From: Thermaerobacter marianensis
Lineage (GTDB): Bacteria; Bacillota; Sulfobacillia; DYIH01
Assembly: GCA_020723785.1 (NCBI GenBank)
Contig: DYIH01000127.1
Coordinates: 1 to 5,310, forward strand
Reading direction: 5' to 3'
Length of the DNA: 5,310 nt
The position numbers were made by a program, and so were the translations under genes. A model generated the notes under the pieces. The model worked only from the letters and a program-made list of their open reading frames with translations, had not been told where the DNA came from and did no database searches. How positions within the stretch are numbered: position 1 is the stretch's first letter; each line of letters starts with the position of its first letter. Positions 1 to 4,596 of this stretch are shown here, piece after piece.

Positions 1-39
1 TTCTGGGGCGGCGGCCCCCCCTTCGGCCTCCGGTCCGGT

Positions 40-47
40 TTGTGCGA
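40..47 (+). repeat. TTGTGCGA octamer, copy 1
   Basis: This is one of five occurrences of TTGTGCGA in the window; the others are 811-818 (minus), 957-964 (minus), 1508-1515 (plus) and 4670-4677 (plus). Here the context is GGTTTGTGCGACAG, close to the hairpin arm GGTTGTGCGACAG at 4668-4680. The role is unknown. Confidence 0.5.
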
Positions 48-101
48 CAGGCTCAGTACTTCATGCTAATGAAACTCTTGTAAAACAAAGGGTTTTGAGA
101 A

Positions 102-115
102 GTGAAGTACTTCAC
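102..115. repeat. Perfect 14-bp palindrome
   Basis: GTGAAGTACTTCAC is a perfect palindrome. The nine bases AGTACTTCA recur at 55-63, 51 bases away. A palindrome without a loop is a better candidate for a dimeric protein binding site than for an RNA hairpin. It sits 51 bases past the stop codon of the minus-strand SurA-N-like gene, so it could serve either a downstream gene outside the window or transcript ending. No regulator family can be assigned. Confidence 0.4.
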
Positions 116-165
116 CACCCATGCGTTGTGGGGGGCCATCGTGGGCGCGCCTCTTGGCTTTGCGG

Positions 166-816
166 TCAGGGCGCTTGCCGGAGCGCGTCCCTGGCCTCGA
201 TGAAGGGCTGGTCGAGAACCTGAACCTCGACCTTGGCCATCACCGACTCCACCCATTTGTCATAAAGCTTGCTGAATTTGTCCTCGTTGCCCGGAGGGAC
301 CAGGTTGGCCATTTCGGACCGGACCGCCTGGCGCAGCCGGAATTGGGAGATGGTCAGTTGATAGCGCTCTGGAAGTATCTTTTCCCAGTACGTCTTGGCG
401 TCAACGCCCAGGGTCGAAATCAAACGGTCGATCTCGGCCTTCCCCTCGATAGCGCCGGACTCGTACAGCCGCTCTTGGGCTAGGGCCATGGCGGCCGCCT
501 CCTCGCGGGTGTACGCCACGCCGCGGCCCAGGGCTTCCTGATAGAGAACCCTGTTGCGGACCATGATCTGCAGCGCCTGCTTGTTGCTGGCCGGCGGGCT
601 GTCGGTGCCGCTCATGAAAGCTTTCTGCCGCAGGACATCGGTATCCGTGATGTCCACAGGGGGCAGGCCCGGAATCTTAAAACGGGCTACGACGCGTGGC
701 GGGGGTGTGTGGCGAAGCAGCTTATGAGGCATGACATCGGGAAAGAAATAATAAAGAGCGGCAATGATCCCCGCGATCAGCAAGGCCGGAAGGATGGCAA
801 CCCGAAACCATCGCAC
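166..816 (-). CDS. Membrane-anchored SurA N-terminal-domain protein (no PPIase domain)
   Basis: The predicted protein has 216 residues. Residues 6-25 form one hydrophobic segment behind a short positively charged start (MRWFR), so it should be a signal anchor or uncleaved signal peptide with the rest outside the membrane. No lipobox cysteine follows it. Residues 78-200 resemble the SurA/PrsA-type N-terminal chaperone region: an ALQIMVRNRVLYQEA helix, a charged helical stretch around 104-120, a TLGVDAKTYWEKILPERY-like segment at 135-152, and a closing KWVESVMAKVEVQVL strand at 187-201. A parvulin peptidyl-prolyl isomerase domain, which follows this region in SurA and PrsA, is absent; the gene simply ends. 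The start is GTG; an in-frame stop 36 bases upstream leaves no ATG, and AGGGG lies about 10 bases before it. Role inferred: folding or holding of exported proteins. Family call fairly secure, exact substrate unknown. Confidence 0.75.
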   Translation of the reverse strand: MRWFRVAILPALLIAGIIAALYYFFPDVMPHKLLRHTPPPRVVARFKIPGLPPVDITDTDVLRQKAFMSGTDSPPASNKQALQIMVRNRVLYQEALGRGVAYTREEAAAMALAQERLYESGAIEGKAEIDRLISTLGVDAKTYWEKILPERYQLTISQFRLRQAVRSEMANLVPPGNEDKFSKLYDKWVESVMAKVEVQVLDQPFIEARDALRQAP

Positions 817-818
817 AA
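811..818 (-). repeat. TTGTGCGA octamer over the start codon
   Basis: This copy on the minus strand spans the GTG start codon of the SurA-N-like gene (GATT-GTG-CGA). Because it is partly coding, it is the copy most likely to be chance. Confidence 0.3.
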
Positions 819-907
819 TCTCAAACCCCTGGCGGAATGGTGGTTTTGGCTATGGTCGGCCCTCGAAGCGAGTGTCGGAAGCGGCCGCCCCTTTTTGTAA
901 CTTACTT

Positions 908-952
908 GATCATTTTCGTATTCGATCCGATCATTTTTGAATCCTTTTTGAA
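908..952. repeat. Helically phased direct repeats in an AT-rich island
   Basis: Two pairs of direct repeats lie in the only strongly AT-rich stretch upstream of the SurA-N-like gene. GATCATTTT occurs at 908-916 and 929-937, 21 bases apart, and TTTTTGAA occurs at 934-941 and 945-952, 11 bases apart. Both spacings are close to whole DNA helical turns, which would put the copies on one face of the helix. They overlap the sigma-H-like promoter and may be operators or only low-complexity AT sequence. Confidence 0.4.
918..947 (-). promoter_or_regulatory. Sigma-H-like promoter for the SurA-N-like gene
   Basis: On the minus strand, AAAGGATTC (947-939) is followed after 12 bases by ATCGAATAC (926-918). 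The known Bacillus sigma-H consensus is RNAGGAWWW, an 11-12 base spacer, then RNNGAATWW; each element here matches 8 of 9 positions, with the AGGA and GAAT cores intact. Transcription would begin near 911, giving a leader of about 95 bases. No better sigma-A pair is visible in this island. AT-rich sequence raises the chance of a fortuitous match. Confidence 0.35.
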
Positions 953-956
953 CCTA

Positions 957-983
957 TCGCACAACCCGGGTCGCGGAGCGACC
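957..983. repeat. TTGTGCGA copy 4 and adjacent GGTCGC hairpin
   Basis: The minus strand carries TTGTGCGA at 964-957. Beside it, GGTCGC-GGA-GCGACC (969-983) is a 6-bp inverted repeat with a 3-base loop. Bases 959-980 match 4716-4737 at 19 of 22 positions, including the exact 12-mer GGTCGCGGAGCG. The hairpin lies between the SASP stop codon and the sigma-H-like promoter, so it may also help stop SASP transcription. Confidence 0.4.
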
Positions 984-1019
984 GGTGGGGCCGCCAACGG
1001 CAATGGCAATGGAAAGCGC

Positions 1020-1033
1020 CCCGCCGAAGCGGG
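1020..1033 (-). terminator. Possible hairpin terminator after the SASP gene
   Basis: On the minus strand, CCCGC-TTCG-GCGGG forms a 5-bp stem with a cUUCGg tetraloop, a very stable RNA fold, 26 bases past the SASP stop codon. Only a short GCGCTTT tract follows instead of a clear U-run, so its efficiency is uncertain. A second inverted repeat, GGCCGG-TATC-CCGGCC at 1043-1058, lies between it and the stop codon. Confidence 0.4.
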
Positions 1034-1059
1034 ACGCCTCCTGGCCGGTATCCCGGCCG

Positions 1060-1365
1060 TTAGACCGGCCGGCCGGCGGCCAGTTGCTGCTCGGCGATCT
1101 GGATCATGCGGCGCACCATCTGGCCGCCGATCTTGCCGCCGATCTTGCCGCCGATGCGGCCGGCGTCACGCGCCCGAATATCGCCGTTGTAACCCCGGTT
1201 GAGGGGGATGCCCAGCTCCTGGGCGACTTCGAACTTGAAGTTATCGACGACCTGCCGGAACTGGCTCTCGTCAGCGATCTGTTTCGGGAAATGGGCGAGT
1301 TCCTCGGCGACCTCGTACTTGAGCCGGTCCAGGTTGACGCCGGTCAAAGTGCCGTTGCGGGCCAT
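1060..1365 (-). CDS. Alpha/beta-type small acid-soluble spore protein
   Basis: The product has 101 residues, longer than the usual 60-75 of this family. Proteins of this family coat DNA in the dormant spore, change its conformation and protect it from UV and heat; the germination protease GPR degrades them. Seen here: a first helix-like segment LDRLKYEVAEEL (12-23), a second FKFEVAQELGI (43-53), a glycine-rich linker (68-82), and the C-terminal helix MVRRMIQIAEQQL (83-95), close to the MVKRMIE-AEQQL signature. Both EVA segments resemble the GPR cleavage motif (cut after Glu). The linker contains IGGK-IGGK-IGGQ from a 12-bp DNA repeat. The ATG at 1365 was chosen over an in-frame upstream ATG at 1422 because AGGAGG lies 9 bases before it and family proteins begin near here. 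Monocistronic, probably forespore-specific. Confidence 0.88.
   Translation of the reverse strand: MARNGTLTGVNLDRLKYEVAEELAHFPKQIADESQFRQVVDNFKFEVAQELGIPLNRGYNGDIRARDAGRIGGKIGGKIGGQMVRRMIQIAEQQLAAGRPV
1120..1155 (-). repeat. Three tandem 12-bp units inside the SASP gene
   Basis: Three head-to-tail copies of CTTGCCGCCGAT on the plus strand (1120-1131 with one mismatch, 1132-1143, 1144-1155) encode IGGK, IGGK and IGGQ on the minus strand, residues 71-82. The unit is a multiple of three, so slippage would add or remove four residues without a frameshift. Confidence 0.85.
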
Positions 1366-1374
1366 TGACGACCA

Positions 1375-1380
1375 CCTCCT
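1375..1380 (-). promoter_or_regulatory. Consensus ribosome-binding site of the SASP gene
   Basis: AGGAGG lies 9 bases before the ATG at 1365 and decides that start against the longer in-frame option at 1422. It is the best ribosome-binding site in the window, as expected for a highly expressed spore protein. Confidence 0.8.
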
Positions 1381-1386
1381 GATCGT

Positions 1387-1415
1387 TAGTGTGGCGCCGA
1401 TGAGACGCCGCATGC
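1387..1415 (-). promoter_or_regulatory. Sigma-G-like promoter of the SASP gene
   Basis: On the minus strand, GCATG (1415-1411) and CACACTA (1393-1387) are 17 bases apart. The known sigma-G (forespore) consensus is roughly GMATR, 17-18 bases, then CATNNTA; the -35 fits fully and the -10 has one mismatch (C for T at the third base). SASP genes in Bacillus and Clostridium are transcribed by sigma-G. The predicted start near 1381 gives a very short leader that begins at the ribosome-binding site, which is a little tight. A TTGACA at 1441-1436 lacks a good -10 partner. Confidence 0.45.
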
Positions 1416-1452
1416 CCGACAATTGCTGCGCCTTTTGTCAACCTGATGCGGC

Positions 1453-1482
1453 CTGATCCATCCCCAGTTCTTGGGGGATCAG
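1453..1482. terminator. Hairpin between comB and the SASP gene
   Basis: CTGATCC (1453-1459) pairs with GGATCAG (1476-1482); after a two-base bulge CCC (1462-1464) pairs with GGG (1473-1475), leaving an 8-base loop. That is 10 base pairs in all. It lies about 80 bases past the comB stop and upstream of the SASP promoter, where the comB transcript should end. Neither strand shows a T-tract after it, so intrinsic termination is only a suggestion. Confidence 0.35.
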
Positions 1483-1507
1483 CCGGCTCCGTCAGGATGT
1501 ACAAGGC

Positions 1508-1526
1508 TTGTGCGACTCATGCACAA
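1508..1526. promoter_or_regulatory. Inverted repeat TTGTGC-N7-GCACAA
   Basis: The arms TTGTGC (1508-1513) and GCACAA (1521-1526) are perfect inverted repeats, and the left one is TTGTGCGA copy 2. Further on, TGCAT (1533-1537) and ATGCA (1547-1551) form a second inverted pair, and ATGCA-type pentamers recur at 1519, 1532 and 1547. The stretch 1500-1562 is AT-rich and non-coding. The arms look like an operator for a dimeric regulator. The Rex consensus (TTGTGA-N6-TCACAA) is similar but has different arms and a spacer one base shorter. Confidence 0.3.
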
Positions 1527-1562
1527 CTATTATGCATGACGGTAATATGCACCATAGTAAGG

Positions 1563-2339
1563 TCACCCTGCTGCTATCCATCTGCTGCCTGGGCTCGCCG
1601 TGACGTACGGCGGCCCGCCCCCGTCCTCCGGCCACCTGACGACCGGCACGACATCGAATACGTTTTCGCGGGCACAGAAGGCCACGTCCCCACCCAGCCC
1701 GGCGTCGAACAGAAAGCGGGCGTGGCGGCATCCGGCCAAGGCTTCCGCCAGGCGGCCGCGGTTCTGCCGGTAGGCGTCGCGGGCCGCCTGGGCCAGATCG
1801 TCGAGCCCTTCAGCCCCGGACGCCTCCAGGGCATCGGCCAAGGCTCCGGCGCAGAGGAAATCGTCGAGCGAGAAGCGGCCCGCGGTTCCGGAACAGACGA
1901 TGACCACGTCCCGGCCCGCGGCGGCTTCCGCCAAAGCGCGGGCGGCCGCCCCGGCGTTCAGGAAAGAGGCCAGCAGGACATTGCCGAGCCGCCCACCCAT
2001 CCCGTCCTGGACCAAGCGGATGGCCCGCGTCCCGTTGGTGGTGACGAGGGCGATCTCCCGTCCGGCCACGGCCTCGGGGCTGTATTCGCGGGGGGAGTTG
2101 CCCAGGTCGAAGCCGGGGATGGGCAGGGCACCCTCCTCCCCGGCCAGCAGCCGGCCCGGTGCCGCGGCCGCCACCCGCCGCGCCTCGCCCGGGCTGGCGC
2201 AGGGAATGACCGCCCGCGCCCCGTGGGCCAGGGCGGTGGCGATGGTGCTGGTGGCGCGCAGGGCGTCGATGACGGCCACCACCGCGCCTGCCAGGGAGGT
2301 TTCACCTATCTCCTCCTTCCGCGGCAGGACTCGGATCAC
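1563..2339 (-). CDS. comB: ComB-family 2-phosphosulfolactate phosphatase
   Basis: The product has 258 residues, close to the usual 230-250 of the family. ComB hydrolyses (2R)-2-phospho-3-sulfolactate to sulfolactate and phosphate, a Mg-dependent step known from archaeal coenzyme M synthesis; homologues occur in Clostridium and in Bacillus (YitC), where sulfolactate is a spore constituent. Visible family blocks: VIDALRATST (23-32), PIPGFDLGNSPREY (73-86), TTNGTRA (100-106), ASFLNA (124-129), CSGTAGRFSLDDFLCAG (149-165) and GGDVAFCARENVFDVVPV (216-233). No signal peptide or membrane segment, so cytoplasmic. The start is GTG, only 7 bases past the stop of the upstream membrane-protein gene and without a clear Shine-Dalgarno sequence, so translation is probably coupled. 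No comA or sulfolactate dehydrogenase gene lies in the window, so the pathway in this organism is inferred. The family call is strong; the physiological role is not settled. Confidence 0.88.
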   Translation of the reverse strand: MIRVLPRKEEIGETSLAGAVVAVIDALRATSTIATALAHGARAVIPCASPGEARRVAAAAPGRLLAGEEGALPIPGFDLGNSPREYSPEAVAGREIALVTTNGTRAIRLVQDGMGGRLGNVLLASFLNAGAAARALAEAAAGRDVVIVCSGTAGRFSLDDFLCAGALADALEASGAEGLDDLAQAARDAYRQNRGRLAEALAGCRHARFLFDAGLGGDVAFCARENVFDVVPVVRWPEDGGGPPYVTASPGSRWIAAG

Positions 2340-2346
2340 GCTTCGG

Positions 2347-2973
2347 TCACGCCCTGTCCGGGCACCCCCCGTCGGGCGGTTTCCGGGCCGTCCGGGCCCC
2401 GATCTCCGGCGCGTAAAACGACAGGGCCGTCCCGACGACCATGAGCAGCGTCGCCAGCCAGAAAACGCCGATGTGCCAACGGGATTCGTACAAGATGACC
2501 AGGTCGAAGACGAAGACTACGAATCCAAGGTGCAGCAGGGCCGAACCGAGCTGGGCCACCAGGCCGTGGCGTTCGAAGCGGAGCGTGTCGGGCCGGAAGA
2601 GAACCGCCGCCACCACCGCCACCTGCAGGATCATCGACAGGGCCATGAGGAAGGCCAGCGCCGTCCCCGCCCCGCGGACCGCGCCCAGCCCGGCGGCCAG
2701 GACGACGATCGCGGCGCTGAACCGGAGCAGGACGTCCCGGGGGATGATCCGCTTGGGAATGCACAGCGTCATCGCCACCAGGAGGCCTACCACCAGGGGG
2801 AAGGCCATGCCGTCCATGCGGTCCAGGTACTGTGAGTAGGCGGGGGTCATGTGCCAGTGGCGGTCGGCCTGCGACGCCAGGAAACTGTAGGCCGTCCCGT
2901 AGAGGGACAGGACACCCAGCCCGGCCAGCAGGCCTATGGTCGCCCGGATCAGGAAGAAATCATAACCGCCCAT
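2347..2973 (-). CDS. CcmF C-terminal-half-like membrane protein
   Basis: The product has 208 residues and about six membrane segments (roughly 8-28, 53-71, 82-99, 103-124, 143-162, 168-186), ending in a hydrophilic tail. It resembles the part of CcmF that follows the heme-binding WWD region: LSLYGTAYSFL (22-32) and the polar HMTPAYSQYLDRMDGMAFPL stretch (41-60) recall the GTLYPL...SVGPPYFN...PL block of CcmF, and SALLHLGF (144-151) recalls the AHLG segment that carries a heme-ligand histidine there; the equivalent here is His148. CcmF attaches heme to apocytochrome c at the outer face of the membrane. The ATG has a GGGGGAGG ribosome-binding site 7 bases upstream. Its position right after the N-half-like gene supports a two-subunit enzyme. 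Alternative: an unrelated accessory membrane protein of the same operon. The similarity is by eye and moderate. Confidence 0.6.
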   Translation of the reverse strand: MGGYDFFLIRATIGLLAGLGVLSLYGTAYSFLASQADRHWHMTPAYSQYLDRMDGMAFPLVVGLLVAMTLCIPKRIIPRDVLLRFSAAIVVLAAGLGAVRGAGTALAFLMALSMILQVAVVAAVLFRPDTLRFERHGLVAQLGSALLHLGFVVFVFDLVILYESRWHIGVFWLATLLMVVGTALSFYAPEIGARTARKPPDGGCPDRA

Positions 2974-2982
2974 CTCTCATCC

Positions 2983-3034
2983 TCCCCCAACGATCTTCCG
3001 CCCCCGCTCCCCCAACGATCGTCTTCCGCCCCCC
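2983..3034. repeat. Imperfect 23-27 bp direct repeat in the spacer between the two heme-lyase genes
   Basis: Two copies lie two bases apart: 2983-3005 and 3008-3034. Each has TCCCCCAACGATC followed by TTCCGCCCCC; the second carries three extra bases (GTC) between the blocks and one extra C. On the minus strand the copy nearer the downstream gene supplies part of its GGGGGAGG ribosome-binding site. A local duplication by slippage is the simplest origin. Confidence 0.7.
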
Positions 3035-3064
3035 GGCACGGCCTCATCGGCACGGGCGCAGGCG

Positions 3065-4045
3065 TCACTGGTACGAATGGACGCCCGGAATAACATACGT
3101 GGTGACATAGGTAAAGATCAGTGCGAGGAACGAGACGACGCCGAGGCCGGCAGCCAGCCGGGCCATCCCGGGACGGTGCCGGTACAGGTGCGCGTGCAGG
3201 AAGGCCGTGTACAGCACCCACATCACCAGCGTCATGTTGATCTTGGGATCCCACCACCAAGGCTGGTCCTTCCAGGCCTCGCGGGTCCAGGGGTAGCCGA
3301 TGAGCAGGCCCACGGTCAGGAGCAGGTACCCGAGGCGGGCGTAGCCGTAAGCCAGGCCCGAATGGAGCGAGCCGCCGCGGCCCAGGAGCGGGGGGATGCT
3401 GGCCAGGAAGGACACCAGCAGGGCGGCGTAGGCGACGAACAGGAGCGGCGGGTGGATCCACATGTAGGCCGAGTTGTAGAACCCGGCCAGGCGCCCGTAA
3501 AGCATCTCGAGGACCTGGACCTGCTCCATCGGGTTGCCGGCCAGGAGGGCGTCCCTGTACATGACGACCTCCTGGTGGAAGCGCGGCAGCGGGTCGGTGA
3601 AGGGGTTGGTCAACGCAAGAGCGAGGAGCAGGAGCACGCCCCAGGCCAGGTCGACGGCGGGCCGGAAGGCCGGCTGCCGCCGGTGGACGATGAGAGCGAA
3701 AACGCCGAACCAGAGGGCCCAGAAGTAGAGCTTCTCCCCCTCGATCCATAGGGGCAGGGCGTAGCGCGCCAGCACCTGGTCGGTGCCCGGCATCGTCAGG
3801 GGAACCGTCCGGCGGACCTCCAGGTGGAACCACGCCAGGAGCAGGAACCCGGCCGCCTGGACGGCCAGCGTCACGGCCGGCAAGATGCGCGCCGGCAGCA
3901 TGCGAACCAGCCGCTCACCGCGCCCGGCGAACTCCAGAATGCCGGCAGCGATCAAGACCGCCCCCAAGGCGCCGAGGAGCCAGGTCAGTACCGCGCCAGC
4001 GCCGGCCAGGCTATCGCGGGCCGCCAGGTAGTCAGCGAAATCCAC
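3065..4045 (-). CDS. CcmF/CcsA-family heme-handling protein (cytochrome c biogenesis), CcmF N-half-like
   Basis: The product has 326 residues and about eight membrane segments. It belongs to the heme-handling family with a WWD motif: YPWTREAWKDQPWWWDPKIN (251-270), which presents heme at the outer face of the membrane. Features that favour CcmF over CcsA are the EGEKLYFWAL block (102-111), TNPFTDPLPRF (146-156) and WIHPPLLFVAYA (196-207), where His198 matches the first periplasmic heme ligand. TAFLHAHLY (280-288) supplies a membrane-histidine equivalent (His284), and GVHSYQ at the very C-terminus (His323) matches the second periplasmic histidine, though the ending also looks like CcsA's GLHSYG. 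At 326 residues it is about half the roughly 650 of a normal CcmF. The start is GTG behind GGGGGGAGGG. Partner: the next gene, 91 bases downstream. CcmF-type versus CcsA-type is the open point; the heme-handling role is secure. Confidence 0.82.
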   Translation of the reverse strand: MDFADYLAARDSLAGAGAVLTWLLGALGAVLIAAGILEFAGRGERLVRMLPARILPAVTLAVQAAGFLLLAWFHLEVRRTVPLTMPGTDQVLARYALPLWIEGEKLYFWALWFGVFALIVHRRQPAFRPAVDLAWGVLLLLALALTNPFTDPLPRFHQEVVMYRDALLAGNPMEQVQVLEMLYGRLAGFYNSAYMWIHPPLLFVAYAALLVSFLASIPPLLGRGGSLHSGLAYGYARLGYLLLTVGLLIGYPWTREAWKDQPWWWDPKINMTLVMWVLYTAFLHAHLYRHRPGMARLAAGLGVVSFLALIFTYVTTYVIPGVHSYQ

Positions 4046-4087
4046 TCTATCCCTCCCCCCGCGCTGCGGATGGGCCGTTTCACGCGC

Positions 4088-4516
4088 CTACTCCAGCCTC
4101 CCCTTCCCGCCCAGCAGTCTCATGGCCCGCTCCAGCACAGTGCGATTGTTGTCGTATTGTTCAAGAGCGGCGATCTCGCCGGGGGCGAACCAGCCCACCC
4201 CGCTGATCTCCTCCAACTGGGGCCGCACCGCCCCGCCGACCGCCTCCACGAGGAAGTACTCAACGGCTTTCTCCACCAGGGTCTCCCCGTCGCGAAAAAA
4301 ATAACGGGTAGCCGGGAGGACGGCAACGATGCGGCCCACCACGCCCGTTTCCTCTTCGATCTCCCGCAGGGCGGCCTCCTCCGGGGTCTCCCCCGGCTCG
4401 ATGCGCCCCTTGGGCATGCTCCAGCGGCCGAAGCGGTCGCGGATCAGCATCAGTCGATAGCCGCCGCCCTCCCGCCGATAAACCACACCGCCGGCTGACG
4501 TTTCACGCCTCGCCAA
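4088..4516 (-). CDS. Nudix hydrolase
   Basis: The product has 142 residues and is cytoplasmic. The complete Nudix box spans residues 37-59: Gly37, Glu43 and the R51-E52-I53-E54-E55-E56-T57-G58 catalytic core that binds the metal ions. Nudix enzymes cleave nucleoside diphosphates linked to another group. MPKGRIEPGE (34-43) just before and within the box is typical of the diadenosine-polyphosphate and related MutT-like branch, but the substrate cannot be fixed from sequence. SAGGVVYRR (7-15) and VGWFAPGEI (107-115) are also typical. The start is TTG; a nearby upstream ATG is out of frame, and GGTGGGG lies about 9 bases before the TTG. It heads a minus-strand gene run, 42 bases ahead of the heme-handling gene; no functional link to cytochrome c assembly is evident. 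Confidence 0.88.
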   Translation of the reverse strand: MARRETSAGGVVYRREGGGYRLMLIRDRFGRWSMPKGRIEPGETPEEAALREIEEETGVVGRIVAVLPATRYFFRDGETLVEKAVEYFLVEAVGGAVRPQLEEISGVGWFAPGEIAALEQYDNNRTVLERAMRLLGGKGRLE

Positions 4517-4596
4517 GGCTCATTCCCCACCGACCGCATTCATGTCTGCACCACATGATTTTCGCGATGATCCTCGCGGTAAAGGCTTAATGAAGT

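Larger units (their letters stand above)
1..165. other. Unassigned intergenic stretch at window edge
   Basis: This stretch lies downstream of the minus-strand SurA-N-like gene. I see no convincing gene. The first 50 bases are very GC-rich and open in more than one frame, so they could be the tail of a plus-strand gene cut by the window edge (one frame ends in TAA at 67-69), but there is too little to judge. Bases 55-115 are AT-rich and hold a perfect palindrome (102-115), a second copy of its half AGTACTTCA (55-63), and small inverted repeats TTCAT-N4-ATGAA (60-73) and AAAAC-N5-GTTTT. These could end the minus-strand transcript or bind a regulator; there is no clear hairpin followed by a T-tract. 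Confidence 0.5.

Noticed and set aside
1120..1155. CRISPR-like or minisatellite array
   Set aside because: Only three contiguous 12-bp units without spacers, inside a coding gene and in frame.
985..1368. Plus-strand frame with LAADLAADLAAD repeats
   Set aside because: The repeats are the antisense reading of the 12-bp units in the SASP gene, so this frame is a shadow.
1436..1441. TTGACA as a sigma-A -35 box for the SASP gene
   Set aside because: No TATAAT-like hexamer occurs 16-18 bases downstream (GGGCAT region); the sigma-G pair fits better.
1508..1526. Rex (redox repressor) binding site
   Set aside because: The arms are TTGTGC instead of TTGTGA or TTGTTA, and the spacer is 7 instead of 6 bases.
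1446..2444. Long open frame on the plus strand (332 codons) across comB
   Set aside because: It is antisense to comB, which has clear family motifs. The translation is low-complexity Gly/Arg/Pro/Gln-rich, typical of a shadow frame in GC-rich DNA.
3077..3751. Plus-strand frame of 224 codons opposite the heme-handling gene
   Set aside because: Antisense to a gene with a WWD motif; Gln/Glu/Val-rich translation without a family signature or ribosome-binding site.
2949..3833. Open frame of 294 codons on the minus strand within the heme-handling gene
   Set aside because: It overlaps the real gene in another frame, and its product is Pro/Arg/Gly-rich with no membrane segments or recognisable motif.
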